Shown here: positions 1 through 7,960 of the stretch, piece by piece | How the letters are laid out: the number at the start of each line of letters is the position of its first letter | How positions within the stretch are numbered: position 1 is the first letter of the stretch | Assembly: GCA_035493495.1 (NCBI GenBank) | Contig: DATJIG010000154.1 | Location: 1 to 19,866, forward strand | Direction: 5' to 3' | Length of the DNA stretch: 19,866 nucleotides | Source of the DNA: DATJIG01 sp035493495 | GTDB lineage: Bacteria; Pseudomonadota; Alphaproteobacteria; SMXQ01 | Position numbers and translations under genes: made by a program | Notes under the pieces: generated by a model | Databases searched by the model: none | What the model was told of the DNA's origin: nothing | The model's input: the letters and a program-made list of their open reading frames with translations, nothing else

Positions 1-58
1 CGGGATCCATCGAGGCGAACCCCCGGTTCGAGGTCCTTGTCTCGCGTTCCTGAGCCAT
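1..58 (-). CDS. KGG-type general stress protein, N-terminal fragment
   Basis: Only the first 19 codons are in the window; the gene runs off the left edge. The reading from the ATG at 58-56 is MAQERETRTSNRGFASMDP, the usual opening of small (about 60-100 residue) hydrophilic stress proteins, in which the 'RGFASMDP' block is followed by Gly-Gly-Lys (KGG) repeats. The KGG repeats themselves are not visible here. The start is supported by AAGGAG at 73-68, nine nucleotides before the ATG, and by an EcfG-type promoter further upstream. Members of this family are commonly induced in stress or stationary phase; their molecular role is not well defined. Family assignment rests on the N-terminal signature only. 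Confidence 0.72.
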   Translation of the reverse strand, partial: MAQERETRTSNRGFASMDP

Positions 59-103
59 CCGAGGTGTCTCCTTGCCTGCTCTCTGGTGTTCGGACATACG
101 GTT

Positions 104-128
104 AACCGCGTCTTCGCCAGGAGGTTCC
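104..128 (-). promoter_or_regulatory. EcfG-type general stress response promoter
   Basis: Read on the minus strand, GGAAC (128-124) is followed after 17 nt by GTT (106-104), part of CGGTT. This matches the alphaproteobacterial EcfG (SigT/RpoE2) consensus GGAAC-N16/17-(C)GTT, apart from G in place of C before GTT. It lies about 45 bp before the start codon of the KGG stress protein, a class of gene often in the EcfG regulon. The expected transcript start near position 96 would leave a leader of about 40 nt containing the AAGGAG. Confidence 0.68.
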
Positions 129-270
129 CGAAAGAAAACAGCGCGAGCGGAGCTTGGCTGTAGTCCGGGCATTCGTAGCAACGATCAGTGTCGTGGAAGG
201 CCGCAGGTCAGGCGCGCGGCAAATCCGGCCCTGTGCAAAACTTTTGTATGTCGGCCAGTAATTTAGGCGT

Positions 271-293
271 GTTCGACGGCCGCGGCCGTGAAC
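271..293. repeat. Near-perfect inverted repeat (GC hairpin)
   Basis: A perfect 14-bp palindrome (ACGGCC-GC-GGCCGT, 276-289) is flanked by GTTC and GAAC arms with one unpaired base. It lies in the 59-345 gap between the KGG gene and the 3' end of alkB. No T-tract follows on either strand, so it is not a clear intrinsic terminator. Apart from this dyad, the one at 295-326 and the EcfG promoter, I see no gene or other signal in the gap. Confidence 0.55.
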
Positions 294-294
294 G

Positions 295-326
295 CTCCGA
301 CACAAAAAAGTCCGGCGGTGTCGGAG
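295..326 (-). terminator. Inverted repeat with T-tract downstream of alkB, possible terminator
   Basis: CTCCGACAC (295-303) and GTGTCGGAG (318-326) are perfect 9-bp inverted arms starting 19 nt beyond the alkB stop. On the minus strand the loop carries a run of six T (310-305), preceded by a weaker internal stem (TCCG with CGGA). Either fold could end alkB transcription. Because the T-tract lies inside the larger stem's loop rather than after it, the terminator call is tentative. Confidence 0.35.
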
Positions 327-345
327 TCGTGTGATCGAATTCCGC

Positions 346-1014
346 TCAGCGCGCGCGACGAAAGGTCAGATTGAAGCGTGCATTGCCCGTGACGCGATCG
401 AATCTGTCGGCGAGCGGCGCGACTCCGTGAAAGATGAGGCGCGAGGCACCGCCCCACACCACCACGTCGCCGCTCGCGACCTCGATCTTCCGGGGGCGAT
501 CGCTGCGCCTGGCGCCGCCCCACAGGAAAACCGCAGGTACGCCGAGCGAGACTGACACGATCGGTTGACCGAAGTCGCGCTCGTCCTTGTCCTGGTGCAG
601 GCCCATCTTCGCGCTGGGTTCATAGCGGTTGATCAGGCAGGCGTCGGGCGTGAACGCTTCGAACCCGCCGACGTCGGCGGCGCGGCGGGCGAGGGCCAGG
701 AATGACTCCGGGATCGGGGGCCATGGACGACCGGTTTCCGGATCGATCGCGTCGTATCGGTAGCCACGCCGGTCGGTGACCCAGCCGAAACCGCAACTCG
801 TCATCGCCACCGACATGCGCCCGCCGCCCGGCGTCTGCATGCGCCGGAACGGCGAGACGGCGGCAATCGCCTCGATGTCGCGGACGAGTCCGCCGGCGTC
901 GCCCGCCGCGAATCCGTGGAGCAGCGTGGCGCCCGGCCCGAGCGATTCGCGCTCGGGCGCGAGCGGCGCCAGCAGGTCGGCGGAGGGGCGGGCTGAGCGG
1001 GATCGGCCTGTCAT
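346..1014 (-). CDS. alkB: AlkB-type alpha-ketoglutarate-dependent DNA dealkylase
   Basis: 222 residues, close to the 216 of E. coli AlkB. The family directly reverses N1-methyladenine and N3-methylcytosine damage in single-stranded DNA by Fe(II)/2-oxoglutarate-dependent oxidative demethylation. The jelly-roll ligands are visible: the H-x-D iron pair at His140/Asp142 (LHQDKDE), the distal His196 (IFHGV), and the 2-oxoglutarate-binding arginines Arg213 and Arg219 (RFNLTFR). An N-R-Y motif at 129-131 matches the cosubstrate-binding Asn and Tyr of AlkB. The start is the ATG at 1014-1012; no strong Shine-Dalgarno precedes it. It diverges from the LysR gene with 48 bp between the starts. No ada or alkA homologue is next to it and no control site was recognised. 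Confidence 0.93.
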   Translation of the reverse strand: MTGRSRSARPSADLLAPLAPERESLGPGATLLHGFAAGDAGGLVRDIEAIAAVSPFRRMQTPGGGRMSVAMTSCGFGWVTDRRGYRYDAIDPETGRPWPPIPESFLALARRAADVGGFEAFTPDACLINRYEPSAKMGLHQDKDERDFGQPIVSVSLGVPAVFLWGGARRSDRPRKIEVASGDVVVWGGASRLIFHGVAPLADRFDRVTGNARFNLTFRRAR

Positions 1015-1062
1015 AGCCCATGATATAGTGCGTCACCCTGGACCGACCATGATCTCTCGACC

Positions 1063-1947
1063 GTGATCGACAAGCTCGAATTCCTCATCGCACTCGCCCG
1101 CGAGCAGCACTTCGGCCGCGCGGCGGAGGCCTGCGGCGTGACCCAGCCGACGTTGTCGGCCGGGATCAAGCAGCTCGAGGAGATGCTGGGCGTGCTGCTG
1201 GTGCAGCGCGGCTCCCGATTCCTCGGCTTCACGCCGGAAGGGCAGCGGACCCTCGACTGGGCGCGCCGCATCGTCGGCGACTCGCGCGCGATGCGACAGG
1301 AGATCCGTGCGCTGAAGGAGGGCCTCAACGGGCACCTCCGCATCGCCGCGATCCCGACCGCGCTCGCCATGGTGGCGTCGCTGACCACGCCCTATCGCAA
1401 GCGCCATCCGGACGTCTCGTTCACCGTCTACTCGCGGACCTCGATCGAGATCCTGAGCCTGCTCGACGATCTCGAGATCGATGCCGGCATCACCTACGTC
1501 GACAACGAGCCGCTCGGCCGCGTGCGCACCGTACCGCTCTATCGCGAGGAGTACCGGCTGATCGCCGCCGCCGACACGCCGCTCGGCAACCGCGACCAGG
1601 TGACGTGGCAGGAGGTCGGGCGAATTCCGCTGTGCCTGCTCACGCCCGACATGCAGAACCGCCGCATCATCGACCGCTATCTCCGCGCCGCCGGATGCGA
1701 GCCGCAACCGACGCTCGAATCGAATTCCGTCATCGTCCTGTTCGCTCACGTCCGCACCGGACAGTGGGCGACGGTGATGCCGGAAAAGCTCGCCGAGGCG
1801 CTCGGCCTCACCGAGACGATCCGCACCATCCCGATCATGCCGTTGGAGGACTACCCGACCGTCGGCCTCGTCGTGCCCTACCGCGAGCCGATGACGCCGC
1901 TCACGGGCGCTTTGGTTGCCGAAGCACGGCGCGCCGCCTCGATATAG
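1063..1947 (+). CDS. LysR-family transcriptional regulator, probable formate dehydrogenase operon regulator (FdsR-like)
   Basis: 294 residues, typical LTTR size. The N-terminal winged helix-turn-helix spans about residues 1-60 (FGRAAEACGVTQPTLSAGI), and the rest is the periplasmic-binding-protein-like effector domain. The start is GTG at 1063; the nearby ATG at 1049 is out of frame and stops at once, and there is no clear Shine-Dalgarno. The gene ends 127 bp upstream of fdsG on the same strand, and that gap carries a perfect LTTR-type dyad. LysR regulators named FdsR sit beside soluble formate dehydrogenase genes in other proteobacteria. The inference that this protein responds to formate or an oxidised C1 signal and controls fds comes from position and operator, not from effector-site residues. 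Confidence 0.88.
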   Translation: MIDKLEFLIALAREQHFGRAAEACGVTQPTLSAGIKQLEEMLGVLLVQRGSRFLGFTPEGQRTLDWARRIVGDSRAMRQEIRALKEGLNGHLRIAAIPTALAMVASLTTPYRKRHPDVSFTVYSRTSIEILSLLDDLEIDAGITYVDNEPLGRVRTVPLYREEYRLIAAADTPLGNRDQVTWQEVGRIPLCLLTPDMQNRRIIDRYLRAAGCEPQPTLESNSVIVLFAHVRTGQWATVMPEKLAEALGLTETIRTIPIMPLEDYPTVGLVVPYREPMTPLTGALVAEARRAASI

Positions 1948-1965
1948 GGGGCTAAGAGGCCCTAT
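1944..1965. promoter_or_regulatory. Distal ATAGGG/CCCTAT dyad in the fds upstream region
   Basis: ATAGGG (1944-1949) and CCCTAT (1960-1965) form a 6-bp dyad with a 10-nt spacer, overlapping the LysR stop codon. It shares ATAG/CTAT ends with the stronger dyad 17 bp downstream. It could be a second LysR contact site or a weak hairpin after the regulator gene. No T-run follows. Confidence 0.3.
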
Positions 1966-1981
1966 CCACTAGATGTTGAGA

Positions 1982-2004
1982 ATCGATAGAAAATTTCTAT
2001 CGAT
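1982..2004. promoter_or_regulatory. Probable LysR-type operator upstream of fdsG
   Basis: A perfect 23-bp dyad: the arm ATCGATAGAAA (1982-1992), a central A (1993), and the exact inverse TTTCTATCGAT (1994-2004). Its core is ATAG-N7-CTAT, the T-N11-A palindrome bound by LysR-type regulators. It lies 35 bp after the LysR gene and 70 bp before the fdsG start, the normal place for an activator recognition site. The A/T-rich block stands out in a GC-rich background. I could not place -35/-10 boxes with confidence downstream of it. Confidence 0.72.
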
Positions 2005-2046
2005 GCATGGTTGAGCGGGCTTGATGATCCTGTCCTGACGCTCAAA

Positions 2047-2065
2047 CTGCGTAAAAACCACGCAG
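2047..2065 (+). other. Small hairpin just before the fdsG ribosome binding site
   Basis: CTGCGT (2047-2052) and ACGCAG (2060-2065) are perfect 6-bp arms around a 7-nt loop AAAAACC. The 3' arm touches the probable Shine-Dalgarno (CAGGA, 2063-2067) before the ATG at 2075. It might be a second operator half-site pair or a translation-modulating hairpin; nothing in the sequence decides between them. Confidence 0.35.
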
Positions 2066-2074
2066 GAATCAGGC

Positions 2075-2557
2075 ATGTCGGCATCAACGCCGTGGGATCG
2101 TAAGTCCGCGCAGGAGATCATCCGCAAGCATCGCGCCATGGACGGCGCGGCGCTGCCGATCCTGCACGCGCTTCAAGAGTCGTTCGGATTCATTCACGAA
2201 GAGGCGGTGGTGCTGGTCGCTGAGGAGTTGAACCTCACGCGCGCCGAGGTCCACGGCATCGTTACTTTTTATCACGATTTCCGAGCCGAGCCCGCCGGTC
2301 GCCACGTCATCAGGCTGTGCCGCGCCGAGGCGTGCCAGTCGATGGGCGCCGATCGTCTCGCCGAGTATGCACAGGCGAAACTCGGTGCGAAATGGGGCGA
2401 CACCACGCGCGATGGTGCCGTGACGCTCGAGCCGGTGTTCTGCCTCGGACTCTGCGCGTGTGCGCCGAGCGCGATGATCGACGGCCGTGTTGTCGGCCGT
2501 CTCGACGAGAAGCGTCTCGACGCACTGCTCGCTAAAGTTGATGGAGCCACGCGATGA
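2075..2557 (+). CDS. fdsG: NAD-dependent formate dehydrogenase gamma subunit FdsG
   Basis: 160 residues with the thioredoxin-like [2Fe-2S] fold of the 24-kDa NuoE family. Four cysteine ligands fit the family pattern C-x4-C ... C-x3-C: Cys82, Cys87, Cys123 and Cys127. The N-terminal helical part carries the conserved 'ILHALQESFGFI' and 'VHGIVTFYHDF' stretches. In the soluble FdsABG enzyme this subunit holds an iron-sulfur centre close to the flavin of FdsB. It is the first gene of the operon, starting at ATG 2075 with CAGGA upstream, and its stop overlaps the fdsB start (ATGA). A nuoE gene is the alternative, but the next genes are fdsB and a molybdopterin FdsA, not other complex I genes. Confidence 0.95.
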   Translation: MSASTPWDRKSAQEIIRKHRAMDGAALPILHALQESFGFIHEEAVVLVAEELNLTRAEVHGIVTFYHDFRAEPAGRHVIRLCRAEACQSMGADRLAEYAQAKLGAKWGDTTRDGAVTLEPVFCLGLCACAPSAMIDGRVVGRLDEKRLDALLAKVDGATR

Positions 2558-4107
2558 GCGCGCGCGTCTTCATTCCGAAGGATTCCGGCGCGCTCGCGGT
2601 CGGCGCCGAAGAGGTCGCGACGGCGCTCGCCGCGGCGGCCAAGCGCAAGAATGTCGCGCTCGACATCGTCCGTACCGGATCGCGCGGCCTATACTGGCTC
2701 GAGCCGATGATCGAGGTCGCGACGCCGGCCGGGCGCATCGCCTATGGCCCGGTGACGGAGGGGGACGTCGAGACGCTGCTCGCCGCGCTGCCCAACGGCG
2801 GGCCGCATCCGAAGCGTCTCGGCAAGCCCGAGGACATCCCGTTCCTCAAGCGCCAGACGCGACTGACGTTCGCGCGCTGTGGAATTGTCGATCCGCTGTC
2901 GATCGACGACTACAAGGCTCACGGCGGCTGGCGCGGCCTCGAGAAGGCCGTCTCGCTGAAGCCCGAAGCCATCGTCGAGGAAGTGGTGCAGTCGGGCCTG
3001 CGCGGCCGCGGCGGCGCCGGTTTCCCGACCGGCATCAAGTGGCGCACCGTCCTGCAGGCGAAGGGCGAACCGAAGTACATCGTCTGCAACGCCGACGAGG
3101 GCGACTCTGGTACCTTCTCCGACCGCATGATCATGGAAGGCGATCCGTTCGTGCTGATCGAGGGCATGGCGATCGCCGCGCTGGCGACCGGCGCGACCAA
3201 GGGCTACGTCTACATCCGCTCGGAGTATCCGCACTCGGTCGCGACGATGAACGAGGCGGTCGCGATCGCGCGACGCGCCGGCTATCTCGGACCCAAGGTC
3301 GCGGGCTCGGCCCGCGCCTTCGAGATCGAGATCCGCATGGGCGCCGGCGCGTATGTCTGCGGCGAGGAAACTTCGCTGCTGGAAAGTCTCGAAGGCAAGC
3401 GCGGGCTGGTGCGTGCCAAGCCGCCGCTGCCCGCCCATCAGGGCCTGTTCGGCAAGCCGACGGTCATCAACAACGTCATTTCGCTCGCCTCGGTCCCGGC
3501 GATCCTCGCCGACGGTGCCGCGCATTACCGCGACTTCGGCATGGGCCGGTCGCGCGGCACGATGCCGATCCAGCTTGCCGGCAACGTGAAGCACGGCGGC
3601 CTGTTCGAGGCGGCGTTCGGCCTGACCCTCGGCGAGCTGGTCGACGACATCGCCGGCGGCACCGCGACGGGTCGTCCCGTGCGCGCGGTGCAGGTCGGCG
3701 GGCCGCTCGGCGCGTACTTCCCGCGGTCGCTGTTTGACACACCGTTCGACTATGAGGCCTTCACCGCGAAGAACGGCCTGATCGGCCATGGCGGCGTGGT
3801 GGTGTTCGACGACACCGTCGACATGGCCAGGCAGGCGCGATTCGCGATGGAGTTCTGCGCCATCGAATCCTGCGGCAAATGCACACCGTGCCGCATCGGC
3901 TCGACCCGCGGCGTCGAGGTCATCGATCGCATCGTCCGCGGCGAGAACCGCGAGGCCAACCTCGCCCTCGTCAAGGACCTCTGCAACACTTTGAAGTTTG
4001 GGTCGTTATGTGCGTTGGGGGGCTTTACGCCCTTCCCGGTGATGAGCGCATTGACCCATTTCCCCGAAGATTTCGGCGCGGGTCCCAGGCTCGCCGCCGC
4101 GGAGTAG
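2554..4107 (+). CDS. fdsB: NAD-dependent formate dehydrogenase beta subunit FdsB (diaphorase, NuoF-like)
   Basis: 517 residues. Residues 1-about 110 form a thioredoxin-like N-terminal extension of the kind found in FdsB/HoxF proteins, fused to a NuoF core. The FMN/NADH-binding glycine loop is at about 148-160 (GLRGRGGAGFPTG), followed by 'CNADEGDSGTFSD' (178-190) and 'GAGAYVCGEETSLLESLEG' (263-281). The [4Fe-4S] ligands are Cys440, Cys443, Cys446 (SCGKCTPCR) and Cys486. The subunit passes electrons from the FdsA iron-sulfur chain through FMN to NAD+, giving cytosolic NADH. The ATG at 2554 overlaps the fdsG stop by four bases, with GGAG nine nt upstream, indicating translational coupling. No defects seen. 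Confidence 0.96.
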   Translation: MSARVFIPKDSGALAVGAEEVATALAAAAKRKNVALDIVRTGSRGLYWLEPMIEVATPAGRIAYGPVTEGDVETLLAALPNGGPHPKRLGKPEDIPFLKRQTRLTFARCGIVDPLSIDDYKAHGGWRGLEKAVSLKPEAIVEEVVQSGLRGRGGAGFPTGIKWRTVLQAKGEPKYIVCNADEGDSGTFSDRMIMEGDPFVLIEGMAIAALATGATKGYVYIRSEYPHSVATMNEAVAIARRAGYLGPKVAGSARAFEIEIRMGAGAYVCGEETSLLESLEGKRGLVRAKPPLPAHQGLFGKPTVINNVISLASVPAILADGAAHYRDFGMGRSRGTMPIQLAGNVKHGGLFEAAFGLTLGELVDDIAGGTATGRPVRAVQVGGPLGAYFPRSLFDTPFDYEAFTAKNGLIGHGGVVVFDDTVDMARQARFAMEFCAIESCGKCTPCRIGSTRGVEVIDRIVRGENREANLALVKDLCNTLKFGSLCALGGFTPFPVMSALTHFPEDFGAGPRLAAAE

Positions 4108-4116
4108 GAGAGGCCT

Positions 4117-7035
4117 ATGCCGCTCGACAAGGTGCCGGCAAACAAGCGCTCGGCGAAAATGTCGCTGATCAAGGAAACCGATTACGGCACGCCGCCCGCC
4201 ACCAGCGACAAGACGGTGACGCTGACCATTGACGGCTTCCCGGTGTCGGTGCCCGAGGGCACGTCGATCATGCGCGCGGCGATGGACGCCGGCATCAAGG
4301 TGCCGAAGCTGTGCGCGACGGACTCGCTCAACTCCTTCGGCTCGTGCCGCCTCTGCCTCGTCGAAATCGCCGGTCGGCCCGGGACTCCGGCGTCGTGCAC
4401 GACGCCGGTCGCCAACGGCATGGTGGTCTCGACCCAGACCGATCAGTTGAAGAATCTGCGCCGCGGCGTGATGGAGCTCTACATCTCCGATCATCCGCTC
4501 GACTGCCTGACCTGCGCGGCCAACGGCGACTGCGAGCTGCAGGACATGGCGGGCGCCGTCGGCTTGCGCGAGGTCCGCTATGGCTACGAGGGTGAGAACC
4601 ACCTCGACGCCGAGAAGGACGAATCCAACCCGTACTTCACCTTCGATCCGGCGAAGTGCATCGTCTGCTACCGCTGCGTGCGCGCCTGCGAGGAGACGCA
4701 GGGCACGTTCGCGCTCACCGTCGACGGGCGCGGGTTCGAGTCCAAGATCGCGGCCGGCATGGACGAGCCGTTCCTCGACTCCGAGTGCGTGTCGTGCGGC
4801 GCCTGCGTGCAGGCGTGCCCGACCGCGACCCTGATGGAAAAGAGTGTCATCGAGATCGGCCAGCCCGAGCACTCGGTGGTGACGACCTGCGGCTACTGCG
4901 GCGTCGGGTGCAGCTTCAAGGCCGAGATGCGCGGCGACGAACTCATCCGCATGGTCCCCTACAAGGACGGCCAGGCGAACCACGGGCACTCCTGCGTCAA
5001 GGGGAGGTTCGCGTGGGGCTACGCAACGCATCGCGATCGCATCACGAAGCCGATGCTGCGCGACAAGATCACCGACCCGTGGCGCGAGGTCACCTGGGAC
5101 GAGGCGATCGCCCGCGTCGCCTCGGAGTTCAAGCGCATCCAGGCACAGTACGGCGTCGGCAGCGTCGGCGGCATTACCTCGTCGCGCTGCACCAACGAGG
5201 AGACCTTCCTCGTCCAGAAGCTGGTACGGGCCGGCTTCGGCAACAACAACGTCGACACCTGCGCGCGCGTCTGCCACTCGCCGACGGGCTACGGCCTGCG
5301 CACCACGTTCGGCACCTCGGCCGGCACCCAGGACTTCGATTCGGTCGACGAGGCCGACGTCATCATGGTGATCGGCGCCAACCCGACCGACGGACATCCG
5401 GTATTCGCCTCGCGCATGAAGAAGCGCCTGCGCGAGGGCGCCAAGCTCATTGTCATCGATCCGCGGCGCATCGACCTCGTCCGCATGCCGCACGTCGAGG
5501 CGCAGTATCACCTTCCGCTGAAGCCCGGCACCAATGTCGCGGTGCTGACGGCAATGGCCCATGTCATCGTCACCGAAGGGCTGGTGAACGAGGCGTTCGT
5601 CCGCGAGCGCTGCGAGCTCGACGAGTTCTCCGAGTGGGCGGCGTTCGTCGCCCAGGAGCGCAACAGCCCGGAGGCGGTCGAAAAGGTCTCCGGCGTTGCG
5701 GCCGCGACAATCCGCGAGGCCGCGCGGCTGTATGCCACCGGCGGCAACGGCGCCATTTACTACGGCCTCGGTGTCACCGAGCATACCCAGGGCACGACGG
5801 CCGTCATGGCGCTCGCCAACCTCGCCATGGTGACCGGAAACATCGGCCGTCGCGGCGTCGGCGTGAACCCGCTCCGCGGCCAGAACAACGTCCAGGGCTC
5901 GTGCGACATGGGCTCGTTCCCGCACGAGTTCTCGGGCTACCGTCACGTCTCCGACGACGCGACCCGCCAGGTTTTCGAGAAGCTGTGGGGCGTGACACTC
6001 GACAAGGAGCCGGGGCTGCGAATCCCCAACATGTTCGACGCCGCCATCGACGGCTCGTTCAGGGGGCTCTATGTGCAGGGCGAGGACATCGCCCAGTCGG
6101 ATCCCAACAGCAAGCACGTGCTGGCGGCGCTCGCGGCGATGGAGTGCGTCGTCGTCCAGGATCTGTTCCTGAACGAGACCGCGACCTTTGCCCACGTCTT
6201 CCTGCCGGGCTCGACCTTCCTCGAGAAGGACGGCACGTTCACCAACGCCGAGCGCCGCATCAACCGCGTTCGCAAGGTCATGGCGCCGCGCAACGGTTAC
6301 GAGGATTGGCAGATCACCATGCTGATCTCGAACGCCATGGGCTATCCGATGACCTACACGGATCCGTCGGAGATCATGGACGAGATCGCGCGCACCACGC
6401 CCACCTTCGCCGGCGTAACCTTCGCCAAGATTGACGAAATGGGCTCGGTGCAGTGGCCGTGCAACGAGAAGGCGCCCGAGGGCACGCCGATCATGCACAT
6501 GAACGGTTTCGTCCGCGGACTCGGCAAGTTCGTCATCACCGAATACGTGCCGACCGACGAGAAGACCGGGCCGCGGTTCCCGCTGTTGCTCACCACCGGC
6601 CGCATCCTCACCCAGTACAACGTCGGCGCCCAGACACGCCGCACCGGCAACGTCGCGTGGCACGCCGAAGACGTGCTCGAGATCCATCCTCATGACGCCG
6701 AGGAGCGCGGGGTGCGCGACGGCGACTGGGTCAAGCTCGAAAGCCGGGCCGGAGCCACCAGCCTGAGGGCGGTCATCACAGACCGCGTCGCGCCGGGCGT
6801 GGTCTACACCACCTTCCACCACCCGGGCACCCAGGCCAATGTCGTCACGACCGAGTACGCCGACTGGGCGACGAGCTGTCCCGAGTACAAGGTGACAGCG
6901 GTGCAGGTCTCGCCCGCCAACGGTCCGACCGACTGGCAGCAGACCTACAACGAGCTCGCCGGCAACTCCCGGCGGATCGCGACCCCTGACGTAAGGTCTG
7001 GGGAGGTCAAAACCAAGCTCCCGGCCGCCGAATGA
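4117..7035 (+). CDS. fdsA: NAD-dependent formate dehydrogenase alpha subunit FdsA (bis-MGD catalytic subunit)
   Basis: 972 residues; the catalytic molybdopterin subunit that oxidises formate to CO2. Domains in order: N-terminal [2Fe-2S] ferredoxin-like (Cys66, 77, 80, 94); His/Cys cluster (His126, Cys130, 133, 139); two ferredoxin-type [4Fe-4S] sets (Cys181, 184, 187, 191 and Cys224, 227, 230, 234); and the formate dehydrogenase [4Fe-4S] (Cys258, 261, 265, 293) leading into the bis-MGD domain. The probable Mo ligand is Cys386, followed by His387 (ARVCHSPTG); Arg587 lies in 'NPLRGQNN'. These match the catalytic residues I recall for Rhodobacter capsulatus FdsA. The ligand codon is an ordinary TGC, not a selenocysteine TGA. 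The ATG at 4117 follows the fdsB stop by nine bases with GGAGAGG between; the stop overlaps fdhD (ATGA). Confidence 0.97.
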   Translation: MPLDKVPANKRSAKMSLIKETDYGTPPATSDKTVTLTIDGFPVSVPEGTSIMRAAMDAGIKVPKLCATDSLNSFGSCRLCLVEIAGRPGTPASCTTPVANGMVVSTQTDQLKNLRRGVMELYISDHPLDCLTCAANGDCELQDMAGAVGLREVRYGYEGENHLDAEKDESNPYFTFDPAKCIVCYRCVRACEETQGTFALTVDGRGFESKIAAGMDEPFLDSECVSCGACVQACPTATLMEKSVIEIGQPEHSVVTTCGYCGVGCSFKAEMRGDELIRMVPYKDGQANHGHSCVKGRFAWGYATHRDRITKPMLRDKITDPWREVTWDEAIARVASEFKRIQAQYGVGSVGGITSSRCTNEETFLVQKLVRAGFGNNNVDTCARVCHSPTGYGLRTTFGTSAGTQDFDSVDEADVIMVIGANPTDGHPVFASRMKKRLREGAKLIVIDPRRIDLVRMPHVEAQYHLPLKPGTNVAVLTAMAHVIVTEGLVNEAFVRERCELDEFSEWAAFVAQERNSPEAVEKVSGVAAATIREAARLYATGGNGAIYYGLGVTEHTQGTTAVMALANLAMVTGNIGRRGVGVNPLRGQNNVQGSCDMGSFPHEFSGYRHVSDDATRQVFEKLWGVTLDKEPGLRIPNMFDAAIDGSFRGLYVQGEDIAQSDPNSKHVLAALAAMECVVVQDLFLNETATFAHVFLPGSTFLEKDGTFTNAERRINRVRKVMAPRNGYEDWQITMLISNAMGYPMTYTDPSEIMDEIARTTPTFAGVTFAKIDEMGSVQWPCNEKAPEGTPIMHMNGFVRGLGKFVITEYVPTDEKTGPRFPLLLTTGRILTQYNVGAQTRRTGNVAWHAEDVLEIHPHDAEERGVRDGDWVKLESRAGATSLRAVITDRVAPGVVYTTFHHPGTQANVVTTEYADWATSCPEYKVTAVQVSPANGPTDWQQTYNELAGNSRRIATPDVRSGEVKTKLPAAE

Positions 7036-7862
7036 GCCACACTCCGCCAAAGCCGATCGTCCGGATCCCGGCCACGGCTTGGCGGAACGGGAGCGCGGCG
7101 CCATCCGAGCGCAGCATCCCCGAGGAGACGGCGATTGCCTTCTCCTACAACCGTCACACCCATGCAGTGATGATGGCGACGCCCGCTGACCTCGAGGACT
7201 TCGCGGTCGGGTTCAGCCTCTACGAAGGCATCGTTACCCGGCCCGACGATATCCGCGAACTCGAGATCGTCAGCGGCGAAAATGGCGTCGAGCTGCGCAT
7301 GACGCTGCCTGACGACCGCAACGACGCCTTCATCAGCCGGCGGCGCTACCTTGCGGGCGTCACCGGCTGCGGGCTCTGCGGCATGGAGAGCCTGGAGCAG
7401 GCGATGAAGCCCCCCACGCCGGTGACGGGCGAACTGCGCGTTTCGGCGCAATCGATTGCGAGCGCGCTCTCGGTGCTGCCCGGACATCAGGCGATCAATC
7501 GCGAAACCCGCGCGGTTCATGCGGCGGCGTTCTGGGAACCGGCCCGCGGCCTGGTCGCGTTGCGCGAGGACGTCGGCCGCCACAATGCTCTCGACAAGCT
7601 CGCCGGCGCCTTGGCGCGCGCAGGGCTGATGGCGTCGCGCGGCATCGTGCTGCTGACGAGCCGCGTCTCCATCGAGATGGTGCAGAAGGCGGCCACCATG
7701 GGCGCGCAGATTGTCGTCGCCATATCGGCGCCGACGGCGCTTGCCGTGCGCATGGCGGATGCCGCCGGCATCACCCTCGTCGCGGTCGCCCGCGACGACG
7801 GCTTCGAGATATTCACCCATCCCAACCGCATTGCCACGGACGAGGCCGAGCATGTGGCTTGA
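7032..7862 (+). CDS. fdhD: Formate dehydrogenase accessory sulfurtransferase FdhD (FdsC)
   Basis: 276 residues, normal for the family. FdhD/FdsC binds bis-MGD and passes sulfur from a cysteine desulfurase to the molybdenum cofactor before it enters FdsA. The C-x-x-C motif is at Cys113/Cys116 (TGCGLCG). The conserved 'REDVGRHNALDKL' lies at 178-190 and 'LLTSRVSIEMVQKA' at 207-220. The ATG overlaps the fdsA stop (ATGA), so the maturation factor is coupled to its client. In other fds operons this gene is called fdsC and is usually followed directly by fdsD; here a 197-bp gap and two transport genes come first. Confidence 0.94.
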   Translation: MSHTPPKPIVRIPATAWRNGSAAPSERSIPEETAIAFSYNRHTHAVMMATPADLEDFAVGFSLYEGIVTRPDDIRELEIVSGENGVELRMTLPDDRNDAFISRRRYLAGVTGCGLCGMESLEQAMKPPTPVTGELRVSAQSIASALSVLPGHQAINRETRAVHAAAFWEPARGLVALREDVGRHNALDKLAGALARAGLMASRGIVLLTSRVSIEMVQKAATMGAQIVVAISAPTALAVRMADAAGITLVAVARDDGFEIFTHPNRIATDEAEHVA

Positions 7863-7881
7863 GGCGCCTGCTGATGCCCAG

Positions 7882-7936
7882 CTGTCGCCGGGTGCTCTCC
7901 GAACGACAGAAGGAATTTTCCGGGTGCGCTGACCCG
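7882..7936 (+). other. Two small inverted repeats downstream of fdhD
   Basis: CTGTCG (7882-7887) pairs with CGACAG (7904-7909), followed by AAGGAATTTT. CGGGT (7921-7925) pairs with ACCCG (7932-7936) around a 6-nt loop. The first might act as a weak terminator or processing site between fdhD and the transporter; the T-run is only four bases long and displaced from the stem. Confidence 0.3.
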
Positions 7937-7960
7937 ATGACCGAACACGGACGGGACCCC

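Noticed and set aside
2487..3737. 416-codon plus-strand frame overlapping fdsB
   Set aside because: Arg/Gly-rich translation in an alternative frame of fdsB; no motif.
5265..5276. Selenocysteine in the formate dehydrogenase active site
   Set aside because: The Mo-ligand position in ARVCHS is an ordinary TGC cysteine codon and the frame has no in-frame TGA, so no selenocysteine insertion is needed.
4006..7104. 1032-codon open frame on the minus strand opposite fdsA
   Set aside because: It lies antisense to fdsA, which has complete catalytic and iron-sulfur motifs. The antisense translation is rich in Arg, Ala, Asp and His repeats typical of the shadow frame of a high-GC gene, with no family resemblance.
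7852..7932. Short ORF MWLEAPADAQLSPG... overlapping the fdhD stop
   Set aside because: 26 codons, no Shine-Dalgarno, no recognised family and overlapped by the inverted repeats downstream of fdhD.
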